A program made the position numbers and the translations under genes. From an uncultured Mycoplasmatota bacterium (GTDB lineage Bacteria > Bacillota_I > Bacilli_A > RF39 > UBA660): a DNA stretch of 33,656 nt. The stretch lies in contig USFG01000012.1 in assembly GCA_900553855.1 (NCBI GenBank), forward strand, positions 1 to 33,656, given 5' to 3'. Positions 1 through 8,420 of the stretch are shown here, one piece after another. Position 1 is the first letter of the stretch; the number at the start of each line of letters is the position of its first letter. The notes beneath the pieces were generated by a model. That model did no database searches, was not told where the DNA came from, and saw only the letters and a program-made list of their open reading frames with translations.

Positions 1-1300
1 TTTTATCTGTTGAGGCATATCCATAATCACTTGGATATATTAGAGCTATTTTTCCTTCCCATATGTTGTTTCTTGGAACATTATCACTTGGTGTATCTAT
101 TAATGTTGTACTTCTCTCTTGATTATATGAATTTAATGTACTTGCTTCATCTGTTGCTCTACTTGTGTTCCATCTTACTTTTGCTATTTTATCTATTGAT
201 TTAGACTTTATATTTTTATCATAATTGTATGTTCCGGTTTTAGCATTATTAGAGCCATTAAACCATAAGGTTGTTTCACTTGCTGGGTTAGGATTTATAT
301 AATCATTATTTAATTCAGTCATTAAATCTGCTTGACTCCATTCATTTACTCCCCATCCATTATTTGTTGATGATTCGGAACTATCCCATGAATAATCACC
401 TAGTGAATCATTTCTTACTATTTTGACAAGTGATTCTTTCTTTTCATTTCCTAGTTCATCTATAGTTGTTATATTATTAAATACTCCAACTATTCTCCAT
501 ATTTCATCATCATTAAATTTTAGATAGTTCTTTGGTGATGCTCCTACATACCTTATGTTATCATCTTTTGTTTTGTCTTTTTCTAATCCATTTTCTGTTA
601 AATCTAGTTTAGAAATATATTCAGATAATGTAGGTTGATTTATAACTATTCTTCCATTTATAGTTTTACCTTTTTCACTATCTTGATTTTCATTATTATC
701 TGGAAATTGTATTATTAAATTAAATTTAATAGTTTGATCATTTAAATCTGCTGGAAATTCACCGTTAATCATTTCTGTATAAACATCAGTACCATTTTTT
801 AAAGTACCGTGTACATATCCTGTATATGCATCGTTTCCTGGAACTGTTTGATTTTTATAATCATCTTCTGTTTTACCTGTTTCTGGTGTAATTACATAAT
901 TTACTGTTACATTTGAATCTGTTGGTCTATCCACTTCTTTTATATAATAATGAATCATGCCATCACTGAAGGTTGAGGTATATTGTACTCCTACTTTATA
1001 TGGCATTGGAAGTCCATCACCAGTCTTCATTCCTACTGTTGTATTTGATCCAGTTAATGTAAATGTCTTATTAACTAATATTGCATTACTTGGTTGAATA
1101 TTTGTTACTGGTACTATATTATCTGTTCCATCATTATATGTAATAAGCATACGACCTGTTTCAGATTTTATTTCAGCTGTTGATCCTTCCGGATTATTTG
1201 CAGTAAAGAATGCATATGTTACTCCTGCAAATATGATAACTAATATTAAAATAGTTGCAATTGTTACAAATATAAGAACTCTTTGATTTTTATTTTCCAT
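1..1300 (-). CDS. Membrane-anchored surface protein, 3' end beyond the window
   Basis: An uninterrupted reading frame starts at the ATG at 1300 and runs off the left edge, giving about 433 visible residues with no stop. The N-terminus (MENKNQR) is followed by one strongly hydrophobic segment at about residues 7-28. The rest is polar and rich in Asn, Thr and Ser, as in exported wall or surface proteins anchored by an uncleaved signal. A block at about residues 225-420 contains NIRYVGASPKNYLKFNDDE, WRIVGVFNN, YSWDSS and YPSDYGYA. From memory this module recurs in large surface proteins of gut Bacilli; its function is unknown. An AGAGAG ribosome site precedes the ATG, and a near-consensus promoter lies 32 bases further upstream. 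The C-terminus and any anchoring signal cannot be seen. Confidence 0.8.
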   Translation of the reverse strand, partial: MENKNQRVLIFVTIATILILVIIFAGVTYAFFTANNPEGSTAEIKSETGRMLITYNDGTDNIVPVTNIQPSNAILVNKTFTLTGSNTTVGMKTGDGLPMPYKVGVQYTSTFSDGMIHYYIKEVDRPTDSNVTVNYVITPETGKTEDDYKNQTVPGNDAYTGYVHGTLKNGTDVYTEMINGEFPADLNDQTIKFNLIIQFPDNNENQDSEKGKTINGRIVINQPTLSEYISKLDLTENGLEKDKTKDDNIRYVGASPKNYLKFNDDEIWRIVGVFNNITTIDELGNEKKESLVKIVRNDSLGDYSWDSSESSTNNGWGVNEWSQADLMTELNNDYINPNPASETTLWFNGSNNAKTGTYNYDKNIKSKSIDKIAKVRWNTSRATDEASTLNSYNQERSTTLIDTPSDNVPRNNIWEGKIALIYPSDYGYASTDK

Positions 1301-1331
1301 AACATCTACTCTCTTTTCATATTCTAAAAAA

Positions 1332-1360
1332 ATTATACAATAACACCCTCCTCGCGTCAA
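1332..1360 (-). promoter_or_regulatory. Sigma-A promoter of the surface protein gene
   Basis: On the minus strand TTGACG (1360-1355), a 17-base spacer and TATAAT (1337-1332) sit just upstream of the ATG at 1300. Eleven of twelve hexamer bases match consensus, so high expression is likely. Confidence 0.85.
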
Positions 1361-1430
1361 TTAACACTTATTTGTCGATATTCACTTTTTACTTTACATT
1401 AACAATTTTTTTACAAAATCTTTTATATAA

Positions 1431-1458
1431 TAAAAAAAGATAACTGTTACATTATCTT
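1431..1458 (-). terminator. Intrinsic terminator after the 547-residue gene
   Basis: AAGATAA and TTATCTT form a 7-bp stem (1452-1458 with 1437-1443) around an 8-base loop, followed by six U on the minus strand. The TAA stop codon lies inside the stem. The stem is AT-rich, so efficiency may be modest. Confidence 0.6.
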
Positions 1459-3095
1459 CTCATACCTGTGTAGTGTTCTTGATACCAGTTTTGGCTTTCT
1501 TCAGACATTCCTGTATCAATTTCGTGATTTCTATTTTGTTCTTGTTCATACATTTCGATTGTTTCTTTTATTTCGGAAATATATTTTATTTGTTCGTCTG
1601 TTAATAGACTTGGTTTTATTGCATAAACTTGTTCTAATGCTTTTAATTCTTTTTTCCATGATTCTAGTCTATTTCGACTTAAGTTACTAGGATTTTCTGG
1701 ATTATTTTGCCAATCTACTTTTGCTTCATTTTCTTTTTGAATTTTATCACGTAATTCTTGTTGTTTTTGTAAACGTTCTGGTCTTTTAGCTTGGAATTCT
1801 TTAAATTCGTCTGATTGAAGTTTATCACCAATATAAATTATTTGTTCTTGTTCTGGTGATAGAGTTATTCCAACATTTTGAACTTGTTTAAGTAACTCTG
1901 ATGATTCAAGTATTTGCTTAGCAGTTCTAGTTTCAGAATTATTTGGTAAAAATGATGTTTCACGTTGAGATTGCATTTCTTGATAATTTGAATTTGGTTC
2001 AACTACTTCAGTTGTTTTTTCATCTTTATTTTCAAGTTCGGTCATATATGATATATATTCTTTTCTTTCAAAATCTCGATATTTTGTAATTTCACTTGCT
2101 GTTGGAAAATATTTTTTGAAGTTTTCTTCTTTTAATTGATTAATAGTATTTGAAAGAGTTGCATAATTATATGACATATCTTCTAGAGTTTTTGAAAAGT
2201 ATTCTTGTAATTCACTATTTGAAGAATTTTGTAACATTGCAAAATATGCTACTTTTTCAATAGGATTTAGTTTTGTATATGTTGTTTCGCTTGGAATAAT
2301 TATTGAAGCGCTAGGAGCACTTACAGATAAGTTAGAAAATATTTCATCTATAGTTTTTCTACTAAAATAACTATATATTATCGATTTTGTATATATTGAT
2401 TCATTAATAAGTTCTCTTTTATTTCTATCACTTACTGTTATAGAGTCTGGAACAAATGGGAATGTTTCATCATTTACAGAATGTTCACAAACTAGGTATT
2501 TATCATCAATTAAACGGGTTAAGATAGTTCTTAGAACTTCAGTTTTTGGTTGAGTAAATAGTTGTAATTTTGGTGTAAATTTAAATGTTGTATTTATCGT
2601 TTCATCTTTTGATGTAATAGTGAAATCAACTAAGCCTTGTTCCATACCAGAAGTAATTATAACGTATTTACCACCGCGATTTATTAGTTCAGCACCAGAT
2701 ACTTCTTTATTGTTTGTAAGATCAATATATGTTTGATTTAATCCTTGTGTGTTAAGTTTTCTTTCATAAACTCCATCACATTTAATATCTCTTAACATTG
2801 TTTCAAGTGGAACAAAATCAAATATACGAAACGGATGCATATATGATTTTTGTTCTTCTGTTAAACTAGCAGAATCATCATAAGAATCAAGTTCTTTAAC
2901 TGCATCATCTTCATTTCCTTGTGTTTTAAATAATTCAGTTAATTGTTCTTTTTGGATTTTTTTCTTTTCTATATATTCTTGGAATTCTTCTATAAGTTTT
3001 TCTCTATATTTTTTAGTTATAATTGTTTCACTTTCTAGAAAAAATCTTCTATAAAATAATGACATTATGTCTTCCATATTATAAGTTTTATTCAT
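1452..3095 (-). CDS. Uncharacterised 547-residue cytoplasmic protein
   Basis: I do not recognise this protein. It has no signal peptide or membrane segment. Residues 1-60 are helical and charged. A middle part (about 90-260) has mixed beta-rich character. From about residue 330 to the end it is Gln/Glu/Lys-rich and probably coiled coil (runs such as RPERLQKQQELRDKIQKENE). The start is supported by a GTGAGGAA ribosome site nine bases before the ATG and a good promoter. It is a single-gene unit with its own promoter and terminator. The acidic, glutamine-rich tail suggests a scaffold or interaction role, but this is only inference from composition. Confidence 0.8.
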   Translation of the reverse strand: MNKTYNMEDIMSLFYRRFFLESETIITKKYREKLIEEFQEYIEKKKIQKEQLTELFKTQGNEDDAVKELDSYDDSASLTEEQKSYMHPFRIFDFVPLETMLRDIKCDGVYERKLNTQGLNQTYIDLTNNKEVSGAELINRGGKYVIITSGMEQGLVDFTITSKDETINTTFKFTPKLQLFTQPKTEVLRTILTRLIDDKYLVCEHSVNDETFPFVPDSITVSDRNKRELINESIYTKSIIYSYFSRKTIDEIFSNLSVSAPSASIIIPSETTYTKLNPIEKVAYFAMLQNSSNSELQEYFSKTLEDMSYNYATLSNTINQLKEENFKKYFPTASEITKYRDFERKEYISYMTELENKDEKTTEVVEPNSNYQEMQSQRETSFLPNNSETRTAKQILESSELLKQVQNVGITLSPEQEQIIYIGDKLQSDEFKEFQAKRPERLQKQQELRDKIQKENEAKVDWQNNPENPSNLSRNRLESWKKELKALEQVYAIKPSLLTDEQIKYISEIKETIEMYEQEQNRNHEIDTGMSEESQNWYQEHYTGMRR

Positions 3096-3153
3096 TTTTG
3101 TTCCTCACTCTCTATGATTTATCATATTAAAAACCATTAGTTTCCTTATTTTT

Positions 3154-3182
3154 AGTTTAATTCGTTAATGTTCAAGTGTCAA
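3154..3182 (-). promoter_or_regulatory. Promoter of the 547-residue gene
   Basis: Perfect TTGACA (3182-3177), a 17-base spacer and TAAACT (3159-3154) on the minus strand, about 60 bases before the ATG at 3095. Confidence 0.7.
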
Positions 3183-3221
3183 CCTAATGTTTAATTGTGA
3201 CGTAAATATTTTGTAAATATA

Positions 3222-3845
3222 TTACTTTATTTTTACTTCTAACATATTTATTAAATCAATAGCTTGTGATGAATCAATTATCAAACCTTTTATAGAATTA
3301 TTATCAATTATAATTGAATGAATATCGCATGATGATAAATCTATATCCTTTAAACTGGTATTAAATATTTCAGATTTATTTAAATTACAGTTATTAAATT
3401 CGATATTTTTTAAATTAGTTTCAATTAATGAACTTTCATTTAAATTACAATTATCAAATAAAATATTAGATAATTTAGAACCAGAGAAATTAACATATTG
3501 TAAATTAGATTCTATAAATTTTATATCTTTTAAACTAGAATCAATAAATGATGTTCCAATTAAAGTACAATTTTTAAAAATAGTACGATGAATTAATTTA
3601 TAATCAAAATTAAGATTGGCTAAATTACAGTTTTCAAAAATACAGTCATATATTTCAATATTTTCTAATTTAACTTTATTAAAATCAAAATTTTTAAAAT
3701 GGCAACTATTTATTTCAATATCTTTTATTTTAATATTATCTTCATTATTGTAAATATATAAGTTATTAGTAAATTCGTTTGTTTTAAAAGAAGTATATAT
3801 ATTTTGAGGTGTTAGTAATTTAATTATAGGCTCTTTAATTTTCAT
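3222..3845 (-). CDS. Pentapeptide-repeat protein
   Basis: This 207-residue protein has successive five-residue repeats from about residue 45 to 175, of the type C-x-F-x-N and S-L-K-D-I: CHFKNFDF, CIFENCNLANLNF, NCTLIGTSF, DSSLKDIKF, ESNLQYVNF, NCNLNESSL. The pattern A/C/S-x-L/F-x-x builds a right-handed square beta-helix, as in Qnr and MfpA, the gyrase-protecting DNA mimics. Most members of the superfamily have unknown roles, so gyrase protection cannot be claimed. The tail (GLIIDSSQAIDLINML) resembles the helical cap with which these proteins dimerise. The gene overlaps the upstream HD-domain gene by 11 bases and is the last gene of a four-gene operon. No signal peptide, so it is cytoplasmic. 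Confidence 0.85.
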   Translation of the reverse strand: MKIKEPIIKLLTPQNIYTSFKTNEFTNNLYIYNNEDNIKIKDIEINSCHFKNFDFNKVKLENIEIYDCIFENCNLANLNFDYKLIHRTIFKNCTLIGTSFIDSSLKDIKFIESNLQYVNFSGSKLSNILFDNCNLNESSLIETNLKNIEFNNCNLNKSEIFNTSLKDIDLSSCDIHSIIIDNNSIKGLIIDSSQAIDLINMLEVKIK

Positions 3846-4293
3846 GATTCCTCTTAAATTTACTTTTTATTTCAATAAGACCACAATATTTATCTATTAG
3901 AGTTAATAATAAACCTTCTTTGGAATTTGGAGGAATAGGAGTTACAGGGAACATATGCCTTTTAATTATATTTTTTTCTTTTTCGGTTAGATCAAATAAT
4001 TTGCAAGCATTTTGACAAGCAATGTTTCCGTGTCTAAAAGCATGAAATCTTTTACGATTGTTACTTCTTTTACGCCAGTCATATAAAAATAAATCATGAA
4101 GCATAGCCGCTCTAGCAACTGAGATATAATCCCAATGTAATTTTTTAGCTATTAAAAAACAGTAATATGAAGCATTACAGCAGTGTTCATAGCATGATGT
4201 GTTAAAATGTTGTCTATAATTTTTCATTAAATTAACTGTTTCATTTTCTTTTATATCTTTAATTATATTTTCAAATTCTTCTCTTTTTTTCAT
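3835..4293 (-). CDS. HD-domain protein, probable metal-dependent phosphohydrolase
   Basis: This 152-residue protein carries an HD-superfamily metal site: His37 (CYEHCC), His66-Asp67 (AMLHDLFLYDW), His88 (FRHGN), His113 (KRHMFP) and Asp134 (LIDKYC). The spacing fits the compact HD proteins common in Firmicutes, some annotated as phosphohydrolases. The extra histidines suggest a binuclear metal centre. The substrate is unknown; nucleotides or phosphomonoesters are usual in the family. Several cysteines cluster near the first histidine (Cys34, Cys38, Cys39), which is unusual and may reflect a redox link to its neighbours. It starts 15 bases after the thioredoxin-like gene and overlaps the pentapeptide gene. 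Confidence 0.85.
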   Translation of the reverse strand: MKKREEFENIIKDIKENETVNLMKNYRQHFNTSCYEHCCNASYYCFLIAKKLHWDYISVARAAMLHDLFLYDWRKRSNNRKRFHAFRHGNIACQNACKLFDLTEKEKNIIKRHMFPVTPIPPNSKEGLLLTLIDKYCGLIEIKSKFKRNHEN

Positions 4294-4308
4294 AATTCAT
4301 CTTAAATA

Positions 4309-4770
4309 TTATATATTAATATACTCTTTTATCCAAGATATAAATTCTTTTTTATCTTGATATTTTGATAAATCATCATTTTTTTCAGGATCTATATATT
4401 CTATAATTTTTCCGTCTTTTATTAAAATTACACTTGGAGCATAATTAACTTCATTATATAAACTAGTAGTTTTAAATTCATCAAATGGGATTTTTAATAT
4501 TGTAATATTTAACTCTTTAATGCTTTCATTAAATATTTCGTCACATGATACCTTAAAAGTACAAAAATTATTATAAGTATATAAGATAAAATTTTCTTTA
4601 TTATTTATTAATTCATTGAGGTTAGCACCATTTATATCAATAAATTTACCAGTGTTATAATATTTAGATTCAAGAGTGATTTTTTGTTTATTTAAATTAC
4701 TTATAAACAAGAGAAATAATGGGATTAATATTAAGAAACCTATCACCGCTATTATTTTTTTAATTTTCAT
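4309..4770 (-). CDS. Membrane-anchored thioredoxin-fold protein
   Basis: This 153-residue protein has one N-terminal membrane segment (about residues 5-25) and an outward-facing thioredoxin-like domain. The fold is suggested by FILYTYNNFC (beta strand into the active-site turn), the strand ILKIPFDEF, and APSVILIKDGK, where Pro112 matches the conserved cis-proline. The usual CXXC is replaced by Cys70 and Cys76 separated by five residues (CTFKVSC), so the chemistry may be disulfide shuffling with a different geometry, or a structural disulfide. Its ATG overlaps the stop of the rhodanese gene (ATGA), implying translational coupling. It resembles the small thioredoxin-like proteins linked to export or disulfide formation in Gram-positives. 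Fold assignment is moderately sure; substrate unknown. Confidence 0.7.
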   Translation of the reverse strand: MKIKKIIAVIGFLILIPLFLLFISNLNKQKITLESKYYNTGKFIDINGANLNELINNKENFILYTYNNFCTFKVSCDEIFNESIKELNITILKIPFDEFKTTSLYNEVNYAPSVILIKDGKIIEYIDPEKNDDLSKYQDKKEFISWIKEYINI

Positions 4771-5453
4771 TTAGATACCTTTGTTAAGTTAGTAAAATCA
4801 ATATTATGATAATTTATTTTATAAAAATCATAATAAGTTTTATTATTAATAGTTCTTTTAACTTCAACATTATTATTTCCATTATAGTACCAATAACCGC
4901 CAATATTATAGATTTTATTTTCATCCCATCCAAGAGCTACTAGCATTTCTTTAGTACTTCCCGCATAGCCTCCGGCACCACACATTAAAAAGATATTTTT
5001 ATCTTTTGGAAATAAATATTCTAATATACTTAGTGATTCGTTATAATTAGCTATATATTTTCCATCTTTCAAAGTGAATAAGGTCTTTCCTTCATATGTT
5101 TTTCCTACTTCTTCTGGCAACCCTGTTACATTTACAATGTATGGGTAAGGTACTACTTCAAAGCCTTTTATAAAGCCTGATAGATAAGAATCTCCACCAA
5201 TTGCTTCATAGTTACCTGGATCTTTTAACATACGCATATCACGATATACTGAATCAGAACGATTTAGATAATTATCAATAGTTGTTTCATTGATATTTTT
5301 ATCAATACCAAATGTTCCTCTTAATCCTTCAGATAATTCTGGTTTTGGTAAATTGGTCACTTTAGATGTTTTTCTATTAACAAGAATATAAATATTTAGT
5401 CCTATACTTAATAATAAAATTGTTAATAAAACATAAATTAATTTATTTTTCAT
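4767..5453 (-). CDS. Membrane-anchored rhodanese-like protein
   Basis: This 228-residue protein has an N-terminal membrane anchor (about residues 5-25) followed by an extracytoplasmic rhodanese-like domain. The key region is NIFLMCGAGGYAGSTKEMLVALGW: Cys158 is the expected persulfide-forming cysteine at the end of a beta strand, followed by the active-site loop and a helix, then NIGGYWYYNG, matching the typical GG-x-x-W end of rhodaneses. An earlier strand, YIVNVTGLPEE, corresponds to the usual VDVR position. Rhodaneses transfer sulfane sulfur or act as sensor domains; the outside substrate is unknown. It is the first gene of a four-gene operon, has an AAGGAA ribosome site, and is coupled to the thioredoxin-like gene by a 4-base overlap. 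The TGA stop here shows that TGA is a real stop codon. Confidence 0.75.
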   Translation of the reverse strand: MKNKLIYVLLTILLLSIGLNIYILVNRKTSKVTNLPKPELSEGLRGTFGIDKNINETTIDNYLNRSDSVYRDMRMLKDPGNYEAIGGDSYLSGFIKGFEVVPYPYIVNVTGLPEEVGKTYEGKTLFTLKDGKYIANYNESLSILEYLFPKDKNIFLMCGAGGYAGSTKEMLVALGWDENKIYNIGGYWYYNGNNNVEVKRTINNKTYYDFYKINYHNIDFTNLTKVSK

Positions 5454-5515
5454 TTTATTTCCTTCTTTCTAAGTAAAGTTTAAAATAAAATATTAGCAAT
5501 AGTAAATCAATTTAT

Positions 5516-5543
5516 AAAAATAGAACTCAACTTGTGGTTGAGT
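5516..5543 (-). terminator. Intrinsic terminator after cls
   Basis: ACTCAAC (5525-5531) and GTTGAGT (5537-5543) form a 7-bp stem with a 5-base loop, beginning directly at the stop codon of the cardiolipin synthase gene. On the minus strand it is followed by TTCTATTTTT. Confidence 0.75.
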
Positions 5544-5544
5544 C

Positions 5545-7053
5545 CTAGAATAATGGGGCAAAAAATCTTAAAATAGATTGCCATACTTTTCTAAATATAT
5601 TATAGTTTGTTTCTTTTTTTGTTAATAGGTGTGACTCTGTTAAGATATTATTAACATCATTTAAGATATCTTCTATTTCTTTAACATCTTCTAAATAGAC
5701 ACCATTTTCAAAGTGTAGATAAAGACTACGATAATCTAAATTAATTGTTCCAACGGTTGCCTTATTATCATCACTTACAAATATTTTACTATGAATAAAT
5801 CCAGGTGTATAAGTATATACTTTGATGCCTGCATCTACTAGATTTTTAACATATGACATGGTTAGATCATAAACTATCTTTTTATCAGGAATACCAGGAA
5901 TTACTATTCTTACGTCTACTCCTCTTTTGAAAGCTAAAATAATTGAATTTATCATGTCAGTATCAATAATTAGATATGGGGTTATTATATAAACATATTT
6001 GGTTGCTTTATTGATAATATTTAGATAAACATCTTCTCCTTCTAAAACACCATTTATAGGAACTGATGCATAAGCTGATAAATAACCATTTGGTTTAATC
6101 TTTAAGTTGTCTGTTGTTTTAAATTTTAGATAATCTTTATCTTCTTTTTTATAAGAATTCCATAGAGATAGAAACATAATTGTTAAGTTCCATACGGAAT
6201 TACCTTGCAACTTTATTGCATTATCTTTCCAATAGCCATATTTAATTTTTTTATTAATATATTCATCAGATAAATTTAAACCTCCAGTATAAGCTATATT
6301 TCCATCAATAACAGTTATTTTACGATGATCTCTATTATTCATAAATATTCCTTTAAACATTTTAAGTTTATTAAATACAACACATTTAATATTTAATGAT
6401 TCTAAATATTTTTGATAGTTTTCGGGTAATAATGGCAAACATCCCATATCATCATACATTACTCTTACTTCTACTCCATTTTTGGCTTTCTCTTTTAAAA
6501 TATTTAATATTTGAGTCCACATTGTTCCTTCATTGGAAATAATAAAGTATTCTAAGAAGATATATTTTTTAGCTGATTTTAAATCTTTTAGATAATCAGG
6601 GAAAAACTCTTCTCCATTTTTGTAGTATTTAACTTGATTGTTTTTAGAAACAGGATAGTTTAAATAATTGTTTAAATATTTTAAGATATCTTTTTGTTGA
6701 TTATTGATTTCTTTAGTAATATCTTTATCTTTTTGATAATATTTATCGGCTTCTTTTATTTCTTTTTGAATGTGTTTAAGTAGTTTGCTTTTATTAACAC
6801 TGTGATAAACTAGAATATAGATAAATGTTCCGGCAATCGGAGAAATTAAAATTAAGATAATCCATGGTAATTCATTTACTAAACTTTTACTATTTTTAAC
6901 TATATTTGAAACTATTAAAAATGATAAGATAGTTATTAAAATTTTGATTATATAATATTCATTGTAGAAATAGATCATTAATTTACAGCTAATGATAAAT
7001 TCAAGTAGAATACTTAAAACAATTAAGAACGTTCTTTCTAATATTTTCTTCAT
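5545..7053 (-). CDS. cls: Cardiolipin synthase
   Basis: A 502-residue phospholipase-D superfamily enzyme that joins two phosphatidylglycerols (or related donors) into cardiolipin at the membrane. Two or more N-terminal membrane segments lie at about residues 9-50 and 64-85, followed by two HKD half-sites: HRKITVIDG with His243 (then GGLNLSDEY) and HSKIFVSDD with His421 (then GTINLDYRS). Length and order match Firmicute Cls. An in-frame GTG lies five codons upstream at 7068, but GGAAGGTG (7066-7059) is an ideal ribosome site for the ATG at 7053, so the ATG is chosen. The gene has its own promoter and terminator. An extracellular PLD of another type is unlikely given the membrane helices. Confidence 0.93.
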   Translation of the reverse strand: MKKILERTFLIVLSILLEFIISCKLMIYFYNEYYIIKILITILSFLIVSNIVKNSKSLVNELPWIILILISPIAGTFIYILVYHSVNKSKLLKHIQKEIKEADKYYQKDKDITKEINNQQKDILKYLNNYLNYPVSKNNQVKYYKNGEEFFPDYLKDLKSAKKYIFLEYFIISNEGTMWTQILNILKEKAKNGVEVRVMYDDMGCLPLLPENYQKYLESLNIKCVVFNKLKMFKGIFMNNRDHRKITVIDGNIAYTGGLNLSDEYINKKIKYGYWKDNAIKLQGNSVWNLTIMFLSLWNSYKKEDKDYLKFKTTDNLKIKPNGYLSAYASVPINGVLEGEDVYLNIINKATKYVYIITPYLIIDTDMINSIILAFKRGVDVRIVIPGIPDKKIVYDLTMSYVKNLVDAGIKVYTYTPGFIHSKIFVSDDNKATVGTINLDYRSLYLHFENGVYLEDVKEIEDILNDVNNILTESHLLTKKETNYNIFRKVWQSILRFFAPLF

Positions 7054-7089
7054 GTTATCACCTTCCACATGCTTATTATCTCTAATGTG

Positions 7090-7119
7090 ATTATAGCAAA
7101 TTGTTTTTGTTTATGTAAA
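7090..7119 (-). promoter_or_regulatory. Promoter of cls
   Basis: TTTACA (7119-7114), an 18-base spacer ending in TGC, and TATAAT (7095-7090) on the minus strand: an extended -10 promoter in the short gap between the symporter stop and cls. Confidence 0.75.
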
Positions 7120-7138
7120 GTGGTGGTAAAATTAAATA

Positions 7139-8374
7139 TTATTTACGATTTAATTTAAGAAAGTTTTTTCCATCAATTATTCTGGCTACTATTAGTGATG
7201 AGCAAGAGTCGCCAACAACATTTAAAACAGTTGCAGGTGCATCAATAATTGTAGCTATAATTGAAAGAATTGGTAAGGCAGATGATGGGAAACCAAGAAT
7301 TTGTAAAATAAACATTTCGGATATAGTTCCTCCACCAATTGGAACAGCGGTTATAAGTAATGTTGAAAGCAAAGATACTCCTAAAATGGTTAAAATGTTT
7401 ATATCTTTACCAAATAAGTAAATTAAGAACATTATTTTAAAGGCGCTACCAACAACTGAGCCATCTTTATGAAAACTGGTTCCCATTGGAATTGTTGTTT
7501 CGGCAATATCACTTGGTACTCCCATTTCCTTGGTATATTTAATATTTATTGGGATAGTGGCAGCTGATGAACAAGTTGCTAGGGCTGTTGTTGAAGGTCC
7601 AATAATATTTTTCCAATAGGCTTTTAATCCTTTTTTGCCACTAACTAAAAAGACGTAGGCACTATAAACAAATACATAGATAAATATGCAAACAAAAGTA
7701 TAAACTATAAATGTTTTAAGAAAACCAATAGCAATTACACTTCCATAACTACCGATAAGAGTTGCTATGAAACAGCCTAAACCAATAGGTGCATAATACA
7801 TAATAATGTTTACGATGTTTATGACTACTTCATTAAGACTTAATATTAATTCAATTACTTTTTTACCTTTATCTTTACTTTTGCGAATGGCAAAACCAAA
7901 AATAATTGAGAACACTAAAATAGCAATGATATTGTCTTTACTTAAAATTTTGTAAAAATCATTAACAGTTAATAAATTAGCAGTTTTTTGCAATATGTTT
8001 ACTTCTTCACTAATAACAACATCTTGATTTAATAGATTCGTTAAATTGTTAATATCTTTAGAATCAATTAATTTGATTGTATAAGATGATACTACTCCTA
8101 TTAAAGCAGCAATGATTGACATAACAGCAAATACGATAAGAATTGTTATCATAATTTTGCCTAATCTTTTAGGATTTTCCATTTTAATTATTGATGATGT
8201 AATTGTTAAAAATATAAGGGGAACTATTACAACAAACATTAAGTTTAGGAAGATATCTCCTAAAGGACTTAAAACACAAGCTTTTTCTTTAAAGATAAGG
8301 CCGATTATTGTGCCTATAATTATGCTTAATAATAAGATGATGGTACTTTTATAATTTTTCCATATTTTTTTCAT
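7139..8374 (-). CDS. DAACS-family amino-acid/dicarboxylate:cation symporter
   Basis: This 411-residue membrane protein has the fold marks of the glutamate-transporter (GltPh/SstT) family: eight membrane helices, the hairpin-1 serine motif SSAATIP (269-275), the helix-7 signature region at 302-306 and the helix-8 motif DAPATVLNVVGD (378-389). It moves a small organic solute with a coupled ion. Two differences matter. The helix-7 signature, normally NMDGT, reads HKDGS, putting a lysine where methionine helps form a sodium site. In helix 8 the arginine that holds the substrate side-chain carboxylate in GltPh (Arg397) is Ala381. By family knowledge the second change argues against acidic substrates and for neutral amino acids. 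AGGAGG ribosome site; a TATAAT lies at 8393-8398 without a clear -35. Confidence 0.88.
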   Translation of the reverse strand: MKKIWKNYKSTIILLLSIIIGTIIGLIFKEKACVLSPLGDIFLNLMFVVIVPLIFLTITSSIIKMENPKRLGKIMITILIVFAVMSIIAALIGVVSSYTIKLIDSKDINNLTNLLNQDVVISEEVNILQKTANLLTVNDFYKILSKDNIIAILVFSIIFGFAIRKSKDKGKKVIELILSLNEVVINIVNIIMYYAPIGLGCFIATLIGSYGSVIAIGFLKTFIVYTFVCIFIYVFVYSAYVFLVSGKKGLKAYWKNIIGPSTTALATCSSAATIPINIKYTKEMGVPSDIAETTIPMGTSFHKDGSVVGSAFKIMFLIYLFGKDINILTILGVSLLSTLLITAVPIGGGTISEMFILQILGFPSSALPILSIIATIIDAPATVLNVVGDSCSSLIVARIIDGKNFLKLNRK

Positions 8375-8420
8375 TGTTTCCTCCTATTAAAATTATATAA
8401 TTTAATTTAAAAATAATTAA

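Noticed and set aside
10..204. Short plus-strand frame at the left edge
   Set aside because: It is the shadow of the minus-strand surface protein, Leu/Tyr-rich and without a ribosome site.
3190..3225. AT-rich repeats (GTAAATAT) after the pentapeptide gene as a terminator
   Set aside because: They are direct, not inverted, repeats and have no stable stem with a U-run.
4767..4769. Possible use of TGA as tryptophan, suggested by the AT-rich mollicute-like base composition
   Set aside because: TGA ends the rhodanese gene in a normal ATGA overlap, and genes use TGG for Trp, so the standard code fits.
8112..8354. Plus-strand open frames opposite the symporter, ileS, the 383-residue gene and KilA-N
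   Set aside because: They are antisense shadows of well-supported genes, lack ribosome sites and have Leu/His-rich low-complexity translations.
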